This document shows, in pieces, positions 7,246 through 14,111 of a stretch of 16,810 nucleotides of DNA (the stretch's first letter is position 1; each line of letters opens with the position of its first letter). This DNA comes from CAYYWV01 sp964475385 (GTDB lineage: Bacteria > Pseudomonadota > Alphaproteobacteria > JAAXGF01), in the NCBI GenBank assembly GCA_964475385.1, contig CAYYWV010000058.1:1-16810 (forward strand), read 5' to 3'. Made by a program: the position numbers and the translations under genes. The notes beneath the pieces are model-generated. The model worked only from the letters and a program-made list of their open reading frames with translations, was not told the origin of the DNA and searched no databases.

Positions 7246-7701
7246 TCACAATGCGTCGACGAAAAGGGGATGGAAGCGGCGCGCCGCCTCGGCCGCTTGG
7301 GCGCGGCCTTCGACATAGGGACGGTACGCCATGTCCCAGGCAAGGATGTGGTCGGTCAGCCAGTCCTCTAAAAAGGCGATCGCCCCGGGGTCGAGGACGG
7401 CCCCGAGCTTGGCGTCATAGTCTTTTTGGACGGCTTCGATTCGAGAGAGGAAATAAGCGTGCTCGCGGCGGTGGGCTTCGATCGCGGGATAAGCGCAAGC
7501 CGCCATCACCGCTTCTTCGCGCGCGAAGTGATAGCGCGCATAACGAATCAGGCTCCCAAGCGCCGCCCGCACCTTGTCGCGCCGCGCGGGGTGCGGGCCG
7601 TTTTCGATGAGGGCGTTGAGCGCTTCGACGAACAGACGGTGATCGGCGTCCAGCAAGGGGACGCCTACACTCATCGCGTCGGTCCACTCGATCCGTCTCA
7701 C
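7246..7701 (-). CDS. Bacteriohemerythrin
   Basis: This 151-residue single-domain four-helix protein carries all seven ligands of a di-iron O2-binding centre: His21, His58, Glu62, His77, His81, His118 and Asp123, in H/HxxxE/HxxxH/HxxxxD spacing. The N-terminal IEWTDAMSVGVPLLDADH is typical of the family. Such proteins bind O2 reversibly and serve in O2 sensing, storage or delivery. I chose the GTG at 7701 because it yields the usual short N-terminus and follows GGAAGGG. The frame extends upstream to ATG 7755 or TTG 7773, but those codons lie at or before the transcription start expected from the FNR-type operator. It heads the kor operon, suggesting it buffers or senses O2 for the O2-labile oxidoreductase. 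That role is inferred. Confidence 0.87.
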   Translation of the reverse strand: MRRIEWTDAMSVGVPLLDADHRLFVEALNALIENGPHPARRDKVRAALGSLIRYARYHFAREEAVMAACAYPAIEAHRREHAYFLSRIEAVQKDYDAKLGAVLDPGAIAFLEDWLTDHILAWDMAYRPYVEGRAQAAEAARRFHPLFVDAL

Positions 7702-7703
7702 AG

Positions 7704-7730
7704 ACGCCCTTCCGCCCGCAACCCGGGCGT
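7704..7730 (-). other. Two mutually exclusive hairpins in the hemerythrin leader
   Basis: Bases 7713-7718 (CGCCCG) pair with 7724-7729 (CGGGCG) around a 5-base loop. Bases 7704-7709 (ACGCCC) can instead pair with 7725-7730 (GGGCGT). In the minus-strand transcript the second pairing would hide part of the GGAAGGG ribosome site two bases before the GTG, while the first leaves it free. In DNA this GC-rich such pairs can arise by chance. Confidence 0.3.
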
Positions 7731-7758
7731 TACTGGTTCGGGCCTTGGCCCGCATCGA

Positions 7759-7766
7759 CGATAGTG
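7759..7766 (-). promoter_or_regulatory. Possible -10 element of the hemerythrin-kor promoter
   Basis: On the minus strand, CACTAT (7766-7761) or the overlapping CTATCG (7764-7759) lies 18-20 bases after the FNR-type palindrome. That is slightly nearer than the 22 usual at class II FNR promoters. The A at position 2 and T at position 6 of CACTAT match the most conserved -10 bases. The transcript would start near 7752-7754, giving a leader of about 50 bases to the GTG. Confidence 0.3.
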
Positions 7767-7784
7767 GAACCAAGCCCCTCCGCC

Positions 7785-7798
7785 TTGATCCAAGTCAA
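7785..7798 (-). promoter_or_regulatory. FNR/FixK-type operator upstream of the hemerythrin-kor operon
   Basis: On the minus strand this reads TTGACTTGGATCAA, which matches the FNR/Anr/FixK consensus TTGAT-N4-ATCAA at nine of ten defined positions. It lies about 38-40 bases upstream of the transcription start predicted from the nearby -10-like sequence, close to the -41.5 position used by activating FNR-family proteins. It implies induction at low oxygen, which suits an O2-binding hemerythrin and an O2-sensitive oxidoreductase. No FNR-family regulator gene is present in the window. Confidence 0.6.
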
Positions 7799-7967
7799 CC
7801 TTTCCGCCGGCGGACCATGTCCAGGCGAAAGGATGCGGCTCCACGCGTCTTTGTTCTCATCATATAGCCCTCATCGCGTCAGGTTAGAAGGACCATCACG
7901 AGATGCCGGCGCGGCGCCGGGCTTCCTCGTGACGACGGGCGGGGACAGATCGCGGAAGGGGCCGTCC

Positions 7968-7996
7968 TTGAAACCGTCCGTGGCGATTCCTAAATT
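7968..7996 (+). promoter_or_regulatory. Sigma-70-like promoter for the ABC operon
   Basis: TTGAAA (7968-7973) and TAAATT (7991-7996) are separated by 17 bases, matching the sigma-70 consensus at five of six and four of six positions. Transcription would start near 8003 and leave a leader of about 175 bases before the ATPase gene. It is the best rightward promoter candidate in this intergenic region. Confidence 0.45.
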
Positions 7997-8048
7997 GCGC
8001 TGCGGACGTCCGCCTTGGAGACGGGCAGGGCGTTCCATTGAAAAGAAG

Positions 8049-8081
8049 CCTCGTATCGAGGTTCTCGCTGAAAAAAAGCGA
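8049..8081 (+). other. Tandem small hairpins in the ABC operon leader
   Basis: CCTCG (8049-8053) and CGAGG (8057-8061) form a 5-bp stem with a 3-base loop. Directly after, TCGCT (8065-8069) and AGCGA (8077-8081) form a second 5-bp stem whose 7-base loop is G followed by six As. The A-rich loop stands out in this GC-rich DNA. No known riboswitch pattern was recognised. Confidence 0.3.
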
Positions 8082-8130
8082 ACGCGCGCGCTGACCGCGC
8101 ACCCAGCGGTCGGATCTGGCCGATGTCGCG

Positions 8131-8155
8131 GCGGCGCGCGCGGGATACGCGCCGC
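8131..8155 (+). other. Strong GC hairpin before the ABC ATPase start
   Basis: GCGGCGCG (8131-8138) and CGCGCCGC (8148-8155) form a perfect 8-bp all-GC stem with a 9-base loop, ending 22 bases before the ATG at 8178. It is followed by a purine-rich ribosome site, not a U-tract, so it is not an intrinsic terminator. It could affect transcript stability or translation. Confidence 0.35.
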
Positions 8156-8177
8156 GTCGGAACGAGGGCAGGGAAGG

Positions 8178-9122
8178 ATGGAGTGTCTGGTCGAAATCCG
8201 CGAGCTGAGCAAGCGGTTCGGGCCCATCACCGCAGTCGATAACATCACTCTCAAGGTTGCGCGCGGCGAGGTTTTGGGCTTTCTCGGCCCCAATGGGGCC
8301 GGCAAGTCGACCACCATGCGGATCGTCACCGGGTTTTTGCCGCCGAGCGCGGGCGCGGTCTCGGTCTGCGGGTTTGACGTTGTCGCCCAGCCGATCGAGG
8401 TCAAGCGCCGCATCGGATATCTGCCCGAAGGCGCGCCGGCCTACGGCGACATGACGCCCTTGGGACTGCTTCGCTTCGTCGCCGATATCCGCGGCCTTTC
8501 GGGCGAAGCGCGGCGACGGCGCATCGACGAGGTGATCGAGCGGCTCGCGCTGGGCTCGGTGGTCCGTCAGCCGATCGAGACCCTGTCCAAGGGTTTCAAA
8601 CGCCGCGTCGGCCTTGCCCAGGCGATCCTGATGGACCCCGACGTCTTAATTCTGGACGAGCCCACCGACGGCCTCGATCCCAACCAGAAGCACGAGGTGC
8701 GCGAGCTCTTGCGCGACATGGCGCCGGGCAAGGCGATCGTGGTCTCGACCCATATCCTCGAGGAGGTCGAGGCGGTCTGCACCCGCGCGGTCATCATCGC
8801 CCGCGGCCGGATCGTCGCCGACGAGACGCCGCTTGCGCTCAAGGCGCGGTCGGCTCTGCACAACGCGGTCGGGCTCAGGATCGCGGCCGAGGCGGCCGAG
8901 CGCGCCAAAGCGCTGATCGAGGCCCTGCCGGACATCGCCGGCGTGCAGTCGCTCGGCCGCATCGACGGCGCGGCCGAGCTGCGCGCGCTGGCGGTCAACG
9001 GGGCCGACATCCTGACCCCTGTGCGCGAGGCGGTGGTCGCGGCGGGGATCGCGCTCGACGAGATCTACGTCGAACGCGGCGAGCTCGACGACGTCTTCCG
9101 CGCGCTGACCCAGAACGCCTGA
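8178..9122 (+). CDS. ABC transporter ATPase, GldA-like
   Basis: This 314-residue ATPase has a complete nucleotide-binding domain: Walker A GPNGAGKST (residues 37-45), ABC signature LSKGF (136-140), Walker B VLILDEP (156-162) followed by the D-loop GLDP, and switch His192 (STHILEE). The segment IGYLPE (79-84), where many ABC proteins have a glutamine loop, is typical of the GldA/NatA-like class. An additional C-terminal region of about 90 residues follows, as in that class. The chosen ATG lies after the purine-rich GAGGGCAGGGAAGG; upstream extension adds only low-complexity sequence. It powers the permease encoded 26 bases downstream. The substrate is unknown, and gliding motility should not be assumed, since homologous sets occur in non-gliding bacteria. 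Confidence 0.92.
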   Translation: MECLVEIRELSKRFGPITAVDNITLKVARGEVLGFLGPNGAGKSTTMRIVTGFLPPSAGAVSVCGFDVVAQPIEVKRRIGYLPEGAPAYGDMTPLGLLRFVADIRGLSGEARRRRIDEVIERLALGSVVRQPIETLSKGFKRRVGLAQAILMDPDVLILDEPTDGLDPNQKHEVRELLRDMAPGKAIVVSTHILEEVEAVCTRAVIIARGRIVADETPLALKARSALHNAVGLRIAAEAAERAKALIEALPDIAGVQSLGRIDGAAELRALAVNGADILTPVREAVVAAGIALDEIYVERGELDDVFRALTQNA

Positions 9123-9148
9123 CGCGGCCATGCAAGGACCGGGGGACC

Positions 9149-9883
9149 ATGCGTAACGCCATCATCATCTGCCGCCGCGAGCTCGCGGCCTACTTCACCG
9201 CGCCGCTCGCCTATGTGTTCATCGTCATCTTTCTCGCGCTGTCGGGCGGGCTGACCTTCTTCATCGGCGGGTTTCTCGACCGCGGGCAGGCCGACCTCGA
9301 GCCTTTCTTCGACTTCCACCCCTGGTTGTACCTGTTTTTGATGCCCGCGGTGGGCATGCGGCTGTGGGCCGAGGAGCGCAAGTCCGGAACCATCGAGTTC
9401 CTGATGACGTTGCCGATCTCGACCGCCCAGGCGGTGGTCGGCAAGTTCCTCGCCGCTTGGGTGTTCGCAGGGATCGCGCTGGCGCTCACCTTTCCGATGT
9501 GGATCACGGTCAACTATCTGGGCGACCCTGACAACGGCGTCATCTTCGCCGCCTATCTGGGGAGCTGGCTGATGGCGGGCGGCTTTCTCGCGCTCAGCGC
9601 CTGCGCCTCGGCGCTGACCCGCAACCAGGTGGTCGCCTTCGTGCTCGCGGCGGCGATCGGCTTCGTCTTTCTGATGAGCGGGCTCGAGATGGTGCAAGCG
9701 TTCGTCCGCGCGCTCGCGCCCGAGGGCGTGGTCCGCGCGGTCGCCGGCTTCAGCTTCCTGACCAACTTCCAGGCCCTTGCGCAAGGGGTGATCGACCCCC
9801 GCACGGTGGTCTTCTTCGGCTCGCTCATCGTGGTCGGGCTCACGATCAACGCGGCGATCGTCGAGCTCAAGAAGGGGGCGTAG
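9149..9883 (+). CDS. ABC transporter permease, GldF-like (ABC-2 type)
   Basis: This 244-residue integral membrane protein begins with a short basic segment (CRRELAAYFTAP) typical of ABC-2 permeases, followed by about six hydrophobic helices. They fall near residues 18-42, 56-70, 95-120, 128-152, 158-180 and 210-235. The cytoplasmic stretch RLWAEERKSGTIEFLMTLPIS (about 71-91) is the characteristic coupling region of this family. AAGGA lies about 10 bases before the ATG. It sits between the ATPase gene and the auxiliary protein gene, and only 3 bases separate it from the latter. Only one permease gene is present, so it presumably acts as a homodimer, possibly joined by the membrane anchors of the two following proteins. 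Confidence 0.9.
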   Translation: MRNAIIICRRELAAYFTAPLAYVFIVIFLALSGGLTFFIGGFLDRGQADLEPFFDFHPWLYLFLMPAVGMRLWAEERKSGTIEFLMTLPISTAQAVVGKFLAAWVFAGIALALTFPMWITVNYLGDPDNGVIFAAYLGSWLMAGGFLALSACASALTRNQVVAFVLAAAIGFVFLMSGLEMVQAFVRALAPEGVVRAVAGFSFLTNFQALAQGVIDPRTVVFFGSLIVVGLTINAAIVELKKGA

Positions 9884-9886
9884 GCC

Positions 9887-11794
9887 ATGAGCGGAGAGAC
9901 CAAAGGGTGGCGTTCGGCGCTTCGCGACCGGCGCATGCTTGCGATCGGAACCATCGCGCTCGCGGCGGCGTTCTTCGTCGCGATCAACGTGTTCGTGAGC
10001 GCCGCGCCGGGCTCGGCGCGAATCGATCTGACCGAGGATCGCTTGTTCACCATCTCGGACGGCACCCGCACGGCGCTGTCCGAGATCGACGAGCCCATCG
10101 AGCTCCGGGTCTACTACTCGTCGTCGCTCGACCGGATGGGACCGTTCTACGCCAACTATCTGCGGCGGCTTCGCGACCTTCTCGACGCCTACGTCCGGAT
10201 CGCGGGCGGCAAGCTGGTGGTCAAGTGGTTCGACCCCCAGCCCTTCTCGCCCGAGGAGGACATGGCCGTCGCCGACGGCATCGAGCCGATGGTCGTCGAC
10301 GCCGACGGCACCCAAGCCTATTTCGGCATCGCGGGCTCGAACTCGACCGACGACGTGAAGGCCTTTCCGGTGCTCTCGCCCGAGCGGGCCAACTTCCTCG
10401 AGTACGATCTTACGCGGCTGATCTACGACCTCGCCCATCCCGACAAGCCGGTGGTGGCGGTGATCGGCGATCTGCCCCTTCAGGGCAGCCGGTTCACCCA
10501 GTTCCGCCGCTGGGCGGTGGTCGACCAGATGGACCAGTTCTTCGACGTCCGTTTCCTCGGCGGCGACATCGCGCGCATCGACGACGACGTCAAGGTTCTG
10601 GTGCTCGCCCAGCCGCAAGGACTTGCCGAAAAGACGCTTTACGCCATCGACCAGTTCGTGATGCGCGGCGGGCGCGTGCTCGCGTTCATCGATCCGCTGC
10701 CCGAGGAGCTCGCCGCCGGCGCGCCCCCCGATCCCAACAAGACGGCGGCGGTTACGCTGGCCCCGCTGCTCAAGGCCTGGGGGGTCGAGATCCCGGCCGA
10801 CAAGGTGGTCGGCGATCGCGGCTCGGCGCTTCGCGTCCAGACCCAAAGCGAAGGTCGGACGGTGATCGTGAACTACCTGCCCTGGATCGCGCTCGGGCCT
10901 AAGGCGTTCGCCGCCGACGACGTGATCACCGCCGACCTTCGGCGCCTCGACTTCCGCAGCGCAGGCTTCGTGCGGCTGCGCAAGGGCGCGACGACCAAGC
11001 TTGAGCCCTTGGTTTCCTCGAGCGCGGACGCCATGGAGATCGACGTCGAGAAGCTGCGCTTCGCGCCCGACCCGGCCGGCCTCTTGTCCGACTTCAAGCC
11101 CTCGGGCAAGCGCTATGTCGTCGCCGCGCGCGTCGCCGGCCCGGTCGAGAGCGCGTTTCCCAAGGGACCGCCCGATTCGATCAAGGACGAGAAGATCCGC
11201 GCCGCCCACAAGGCCAAGGCCGACGCGCCGCTTCAGCTCGTCGTGGTCGCCGATTCCGACTTCCTCGCCGACCGGAGCTGGCTGCGCGCCCAACAGGCCT
11301 TCGGCCAGACCTTCCAGGTGCCGATCTCGAACAACGCCGACTTCGCGGTCAACGCCCTCGACAATCTGACCGGCAGCGCCGGCTTGATCGCGATGCGCGG
11401 GCGCGGGCTCGCGGTTCGGCCCTTCACCGTCATCGAGGACATGACCCGCGCGGCCGAGGCCAAGTACCGGGCCAAGGAGAAGGCGCTTCTCGACCGCATC
11501 GACCAAACCAAGAAGAAGATCCGCGAGCTCCAACAGAAAGAGAAAGAAGGCGGGGTGATCCTGACCGCCGAGCAGCAGAAGACCATCGACGGCTTCCGCA
11601 CCGAGCTGATCGCCATGCGCCGCGAGCTGCGCGACGTTCAGCACAATCTGCGCAAGGACGTGGCCCGGCTCGAGACCCGGATCAAGGTGCTCGACATCTG
11701 GGCGGTTCCGGTCGCGGTCGCCATCGTGGCGATCGCGCTGGCGCTGGTGCGGCGCGCGCGCGCGGCCCGCTTCCATGAATCGGCGCAGGCCTGA
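9887..11794 (+). CDS. GldG-like ABC transport auxiliary protein
   Basis: This 635-residue protein has a transmembrane segment near residues 17-39, then a large domain of about 470 residues outside the cytoplasm. RIDLTEDRLFTIS (45-57) is a hallmark of the GldG/ABC-type auxiliary family, followed by a domain resembling IFT52/GldG. Residues about 519-600 are strongly charged and heptad-like, consistent with a coiled coil. A second transmembrane segment (about 604-622) and a short basic tail end the protein. The topology puts the large domain and coiled coil in the periplasm between two anchors. In the Bacteroidetes gliding system GldG works with GldA and GldF; in proteobacteria the role of this set is not established. 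A run of Gs 8 bases before the ATG serves as ribosome site. Confidence 0.88.
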   Translation: MSGETKGWRSALRDRRMLAIGTIALAAAFFVAINVFVSAAPGSARIDLTEDRLFTISDGTRTALSEIDEPIELRVYYSSSLDRMGPFYANYLRRLRDLLDAYVRIAGGKLVVKWFDPQPFSPEEDMAVADGIEPMVVDADGTQAYFGIAGSNSTDDVKAFPVLSPERANFLEYDLTRLIYDLAHPDKPVVAVIGDLPLQGSRFTQFRRWAVVDQMDQFFDVRFLGGDIARIDDDVKVLVLAQPQGLAEKTLYAIDQFVMRGGRVLAFIDPLPEELAAGAPPDPNKTAAVTLAPLLKAWGVEIPADKVVGDRGSALRVQTQSEGRTVIVNYLPWIALGPKAFAADDVITADLRRLDFRSAGFVRLRKGATTKLEPLVSSSADAMEIDVEKLRFAPDPAGLLSDFKPSGKRYVVAARVAGPVESAFPKGPPDSIKDEKIRAAHKAKADAPLQLVVVADSDFLADRSWLRAQQAFGQTFQVPISNNADFAVNALDNLTGSAGLIAMRGRGLAVRPFTVIEDMTRAAEAKYRAKEKALLDRIDQTKKKIRELQQKEKEGGVILTAEQQKTIDGFRTELIAMRRELRDVQHNLRKDVARLETRIKVLDIWAVPVAVAIVAIALALVRRARAARFHESAQA

Positions 11795-11801
11795 CTCGGC
11801 C

Positions 11802-11811
11802 AAGGAGGTGA
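11802..11811 (+). promoter_or_regulatory. Perfect extended Shine-Dalgarno before the DUF4340 gene
   Basis: AAGGAGGTGA matches the 16S rRNA anti-Shine-Dalgarno over ten bases, with GGAGG 7 bases from the ATG. It is stronger than the sites of the three preceding genes, suggesting efficient independent initiation of the last gene of the operon. Confidence 0.7.
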
Positions 11812-11815
11812 CGCG

Positions 11816-12868
11816 ATGAGCCCTAAGGTGTTCGCAGGCTGGGCGGTGGCGGCGGCGCTCGCGATCGTCGCGGCGACGGCGGCGGTTCTCGCCCGGCCCG
11901 AGACGGCGACCGTCAAAATCGACAATGCCCCCGTCTTCGCCGCGCTCCATGCCCGGCCCGAGGCGGTGGCGCGGATCGTCATCAAGACCGCGGACGGAAG
12001 CTTCGCCCTCCATCGCGGGGCCGATGGCCGTTGGCGGGTCGCCGACAAGTACGATTACCCGGCGGACGCAACCAAGGTCCGCGACCTCGTGGTCGGGCTC
12101 GCCGATCTCAAGCTCGTCGAGCCCAAGACCCGGCGGCCCGAGCTCTATCCCCGGCTCGAGGTCGAGGACGTGGACGCGCCCAAGTCGAAGTCGCGGCTCG
12201 TCCGCGTCGAGGACAAGGACGGCAAGGCGCTCGCCGAGGCGATCATCGGCAAGCGGCGTTTCCGCTATACGGGCGGCGCGACCAACGGGGTCTACATCCG
12301 CCGTCCGGGCGAAGCCCAGGCCTGGCTCGCCAGCGGGCGCGCGAAGGTCGAGCCCCAGCTTCTCGACTGGCTCGACCAGACAGTGGTCAACGTCGCCCGC
12401 GAGACCGTGGCCCGGGTCGCGATCGAGCCCAGCAAAGGTCCGGCCTATGCGGCGGCGCGCGACGACGCGGACGCCTCTTTCCGCATTGAAGGCCTGAAGG
12501 ACGTCAAGCTCAACCCCGACACCGACGACCGGCTGTCGGGCGTGCTCGCCTATGTCGATTTCGACGACGTCAAGCCCGTCGACAAGCTGACCTGGCCCGC
12601 CGACGCCAAGACCGCGCGCGTCACCACCTTCGACGGGGTCGAGATCAGCGTGCGGCTCGCCCGGATCGACGACGCCGACTGGGCCACGGTCTCGGCCCGG
12701 GTGGTGGACCCGCCGGTGGCCGGCAAAGGCGATGCCAAGGCCGCGCGGAAGCAGGCCGACAAGATCAACGCGCGGACCAAGGGCTGGGCCTATCGCTTGC
12801 CCGGCTATGTGGTCGAGCGCCTGACTCGGCCGCGCGACGCGCTCATAGAGGACAAGCCGACTTCTTGA
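11816..12868 (+). CDS. DUF4340 domain-containing protein
   Basis: This 350-residue protein has a single N-terminal hydrophobic segment (about residues 5-27), which could be an uncleaved anchor or signal peptide, followed by a periplasmic domain. The repeated pattern of a short beta segment reading VARIVIKTADGSFALHR, then WRVADKYDYPADATKVRDLV and later GVYIRRPGEAQAWLA, is characteristic of DUF4340. That family is commonly encoded next to GldG-like auxiliary proteins. No catalytic motif is recognisable. It lies 21 bases after the auxiliary gene and completes the operon. A periplasmic adaptor or scaffold role is inferred from topology and gene order only. Confidence 0.85.
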   Translation: MSPKVFAGWAVAAALAIVAATAAVLARPETATVKIDNAPVFAALHARPEAVARIVIKTADGSFALHRGADGRWRVADKYDYPADATKVRDLVVGLADLKLVEPKTRRPELYPRLEVEDVDAPKSKSRLVRVEDKDGKALAEAIIGKRRFRYTGGATNGVYIRRPGEAQAWLASGRAKVEPQLLDWLDQTVVNVARETVARVAIEPSKGPAYAAARDDADASFRIEGLKDVKLNPDTDDRLSGVLAYVDFDDVKPVDKLTWPADAKTARVTTFDGVEISVRLARIDDADWATVSARVVDPPVAGKGDAKAARKQADKINARTKGWAYRLPGYVVERLTRPRDALIEDKPTS

Positions 12869-12963
12869 GGGCTTTTCCTCTTCCCTGAATCGCGCCGGCC
12901 CGGTCCCGCAAGGCGTGCGGCGATGGAAAAGCGTGCTATCGTAAGGCCCTTGTTCGATTGATC

Positions 12964-12996
12964 GCGGGCGGGCCGAGGCGTTCGCCCGCAGGCGAA
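12964..12996 (+). other. Overlapping hairpins ahead of the DMT transporter
   Basis: GCGGGCG (12964-12970) can pair with CGCCCGC (12983-12989). Alternatively TTCGCC (12981-12986) can pair with GGCGAA (12991-12996) around a 4-base loop. The two structures exclude each other. No U-tract follows, so neither is a convincing terminator of the ABC operon. No clear promoter was found in 12869-13018. Confidence 0.25.
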
Positions 12997-13018
12997 GCGG
13001 GCCGTCCATGAGCCGTTC

Positions 13019-13957
13019 ATGACCGACAACCTGCGCGGCGCAGGGTGGATTCTCCTGTCAAGCGCCGCGGCCACCGCGATGACCATAGGCGTGCGCGCGC
13101 TCGCCGAGGCCGATATCGCTTCGATGCAGACCGCGTTTGCGCGCAGCGCCGTGGGGCTTGCATTGATTCTGCCCATCGCGCTCGGACGGGGCGCGTGGCC
13201 GCTGTCCTTCAAACGCTGGAAACTCCACCTCCTGCGCGGGCTTCTCGGGGTCGGCGCGATCAACGCCGGTTTCTACGCGGTCTCGACGCTGCCGCTTGCG
13301 ACCGTCACCGTGATCTTCTTCACCGCGCCTCTGTTCGTCACCATCTTCGCCGGCCCTCTTCTCGGCGAGCGGGTCGGCTGGCGGCGCTGGTCGGCGACCG
13401 GGATCGGCTTTCTCGGCACGCTTGTCGTGATGGGGCCGGGAACGCCCGCCTTCGAACCGGCGATGTTGGTTGCGGCCGCAAGCTCGGTGATGTTCGCGCT
13501 TATCCTGATCATCGGCAAGAAGCTGTCGACCACCGAGTCGCCTTACACCATGATGCTTTACGCGAGCACGATCATGACCATCGGCACTTTGCCGCCGGCG
13601 CTTGTGGTGTGGCGGCCGCCCGGCGCCTACGAGCTCGGTCTGATGGCGTTGGTCGGGGCGATCGGCACCTTTCGCACCTATTTCGATATCCGCGGCTACG
13701 CCACCGGCGAGGCGAGCTTCGTCGCGCCGTTCCAGTACACGCGGATCGTGCTCGCGGCGGCGGCGGGTTATGCGCTGTTCGCCGAGGTTCCGAACCGCAA
13801 TGCGCTTGCAGGGGCCGCCGTCATCATCGCGAGCACGCTCTACATCGCCCACCGCGAACGCCGGCGCGGGCGCGCCCCGCGGCCCGATGCGGCCGATCCA
13901 TACGCGGTTCCTTCCCGCCGTAGCCGCAAGCAAGAGGCCGGGCAGCCCCAGCGGTGA
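13019..13957 (+). CDS. DMT superfamily (EamA) transporter
   Basis: This 312-residue hydrophobic protein has two EamA repeats (about residues 8-138 and 149-283), together giving roughly ten transmembrane helices. The first repeat ends with the common pattern FFTAPLFVTIFAGPLLGERVGWRRW, and the second with a related FVAPFQYTRIVLAAAAGYALFAE segment, as in drug/metabolite exporters. The tail (284-312) is Arg-rich and polar, likely cytoplasmic. Family members export amino acids, metabolites or drugs, and the substrate cannot be predicted. The ATG has no clear Shine-Dalgarno. It is 150 bases from the ABC operon and 154 from the kinase gene, so it is probably a separate unit. Confidence 0.9.
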   Translation: MTDNLRGAGWILLSSAAATAMTIGVRALAEADIASMQTAFARSAVGLALILPIALGRGAWPLSFKRWKLHLLRGLLGVGAINAGFYAVSTLPLATVTVIFFTAPLFVTIFAGPLLGERVGWRRWSATGIGFLGTLVVMGPGTPAFEPAMLVAAASSVMFALILIIGKKLSTTESPYTMMLYASTIMTIGTLPPALVVWRPPGAYELGLMALVGAIGTFRTYFDIRGYATGEASFVAPFQYTRIVLAAAAGYALFAEVPNRNALAGAAVIIASTLYIAHRERRRGRAPRPDAADPYAVPSRRSRKQEAGQPQR

Positions 13958-14111
13958 TCGGAACCGGCCCTGTCCGGTAAGCGGAATATTAACCGTTAGC
14001 TGGCATTGTTCTCCCGCCTTGCCATTGGGCCGAGGCCAAAGATAAGCGAGTAAATCGGCGCGGGCCGCCAAAGATTCGTCGTGGGACGCCGAACGATGGT
14101 TTGGCGACCGG

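Larger units (their letters stand above)
7702..8177. other. Divergent intergenic region between the kor and ABC operons
   Basis: These 476 bases separate two operons facing away from each other. They hold an FNR/FixK-type palindrome serving the left operon, a sigma-70-like promoter facing right, and several hairpins in both predicted leaders. The frame ahead of the ABC ATPase stays open back to 7764, but its translation is low-complexity, Arg-rich and unlike any domain. I consider it non-coding. No RNA gene or mobile element was recognised. Confidence 0.6.

Noticed and set aside
5278..7371. Open frame of about 700 codons on the plus strand opposite korC
   Set aside because: Same antisense effect. 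The minus strand encodes a clear korC-like protein with all its motifs, and the plus-strand translation is low-complexity.
7764..8177. Upstream extension of the ABC ATPase from a GTG at 7764
   Set aside because: The added 138 residues are Arg-rich and resemble no domain, would span the likely promoter, and the ATG at 8178 gives a normal ATPase N-terminus.
9065..13009. Open frame of over 1,300 codons on the minus strand across the ABC operon
   Set aside because: It lies antisense to four well-supported genes, has no recognisable domain and is rich in Arg, Gly, His and Asp. Stop-poor antisense frames are expected opposite GC-rich genes with strong third-position GC.
13008..13022. Four-codon ORF whose stop overlaps the DMT transporter ATG
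   Set aside because: ATGA overlaps this short arise easily by chance, and nothing marks the mini-ORF as translated.
13970..13990. CCGG...CCGG repeat after the DMT transporter as a terminator
   Set aside because: The stem is only four base pairs and no T-run follows.
13989..13994. TTAACC resembling a CtrA half-site upstream of the hybrid kinase
   Set aside because: The second TTAA half at the required spacing is missing; a single six-base match is not evidence.
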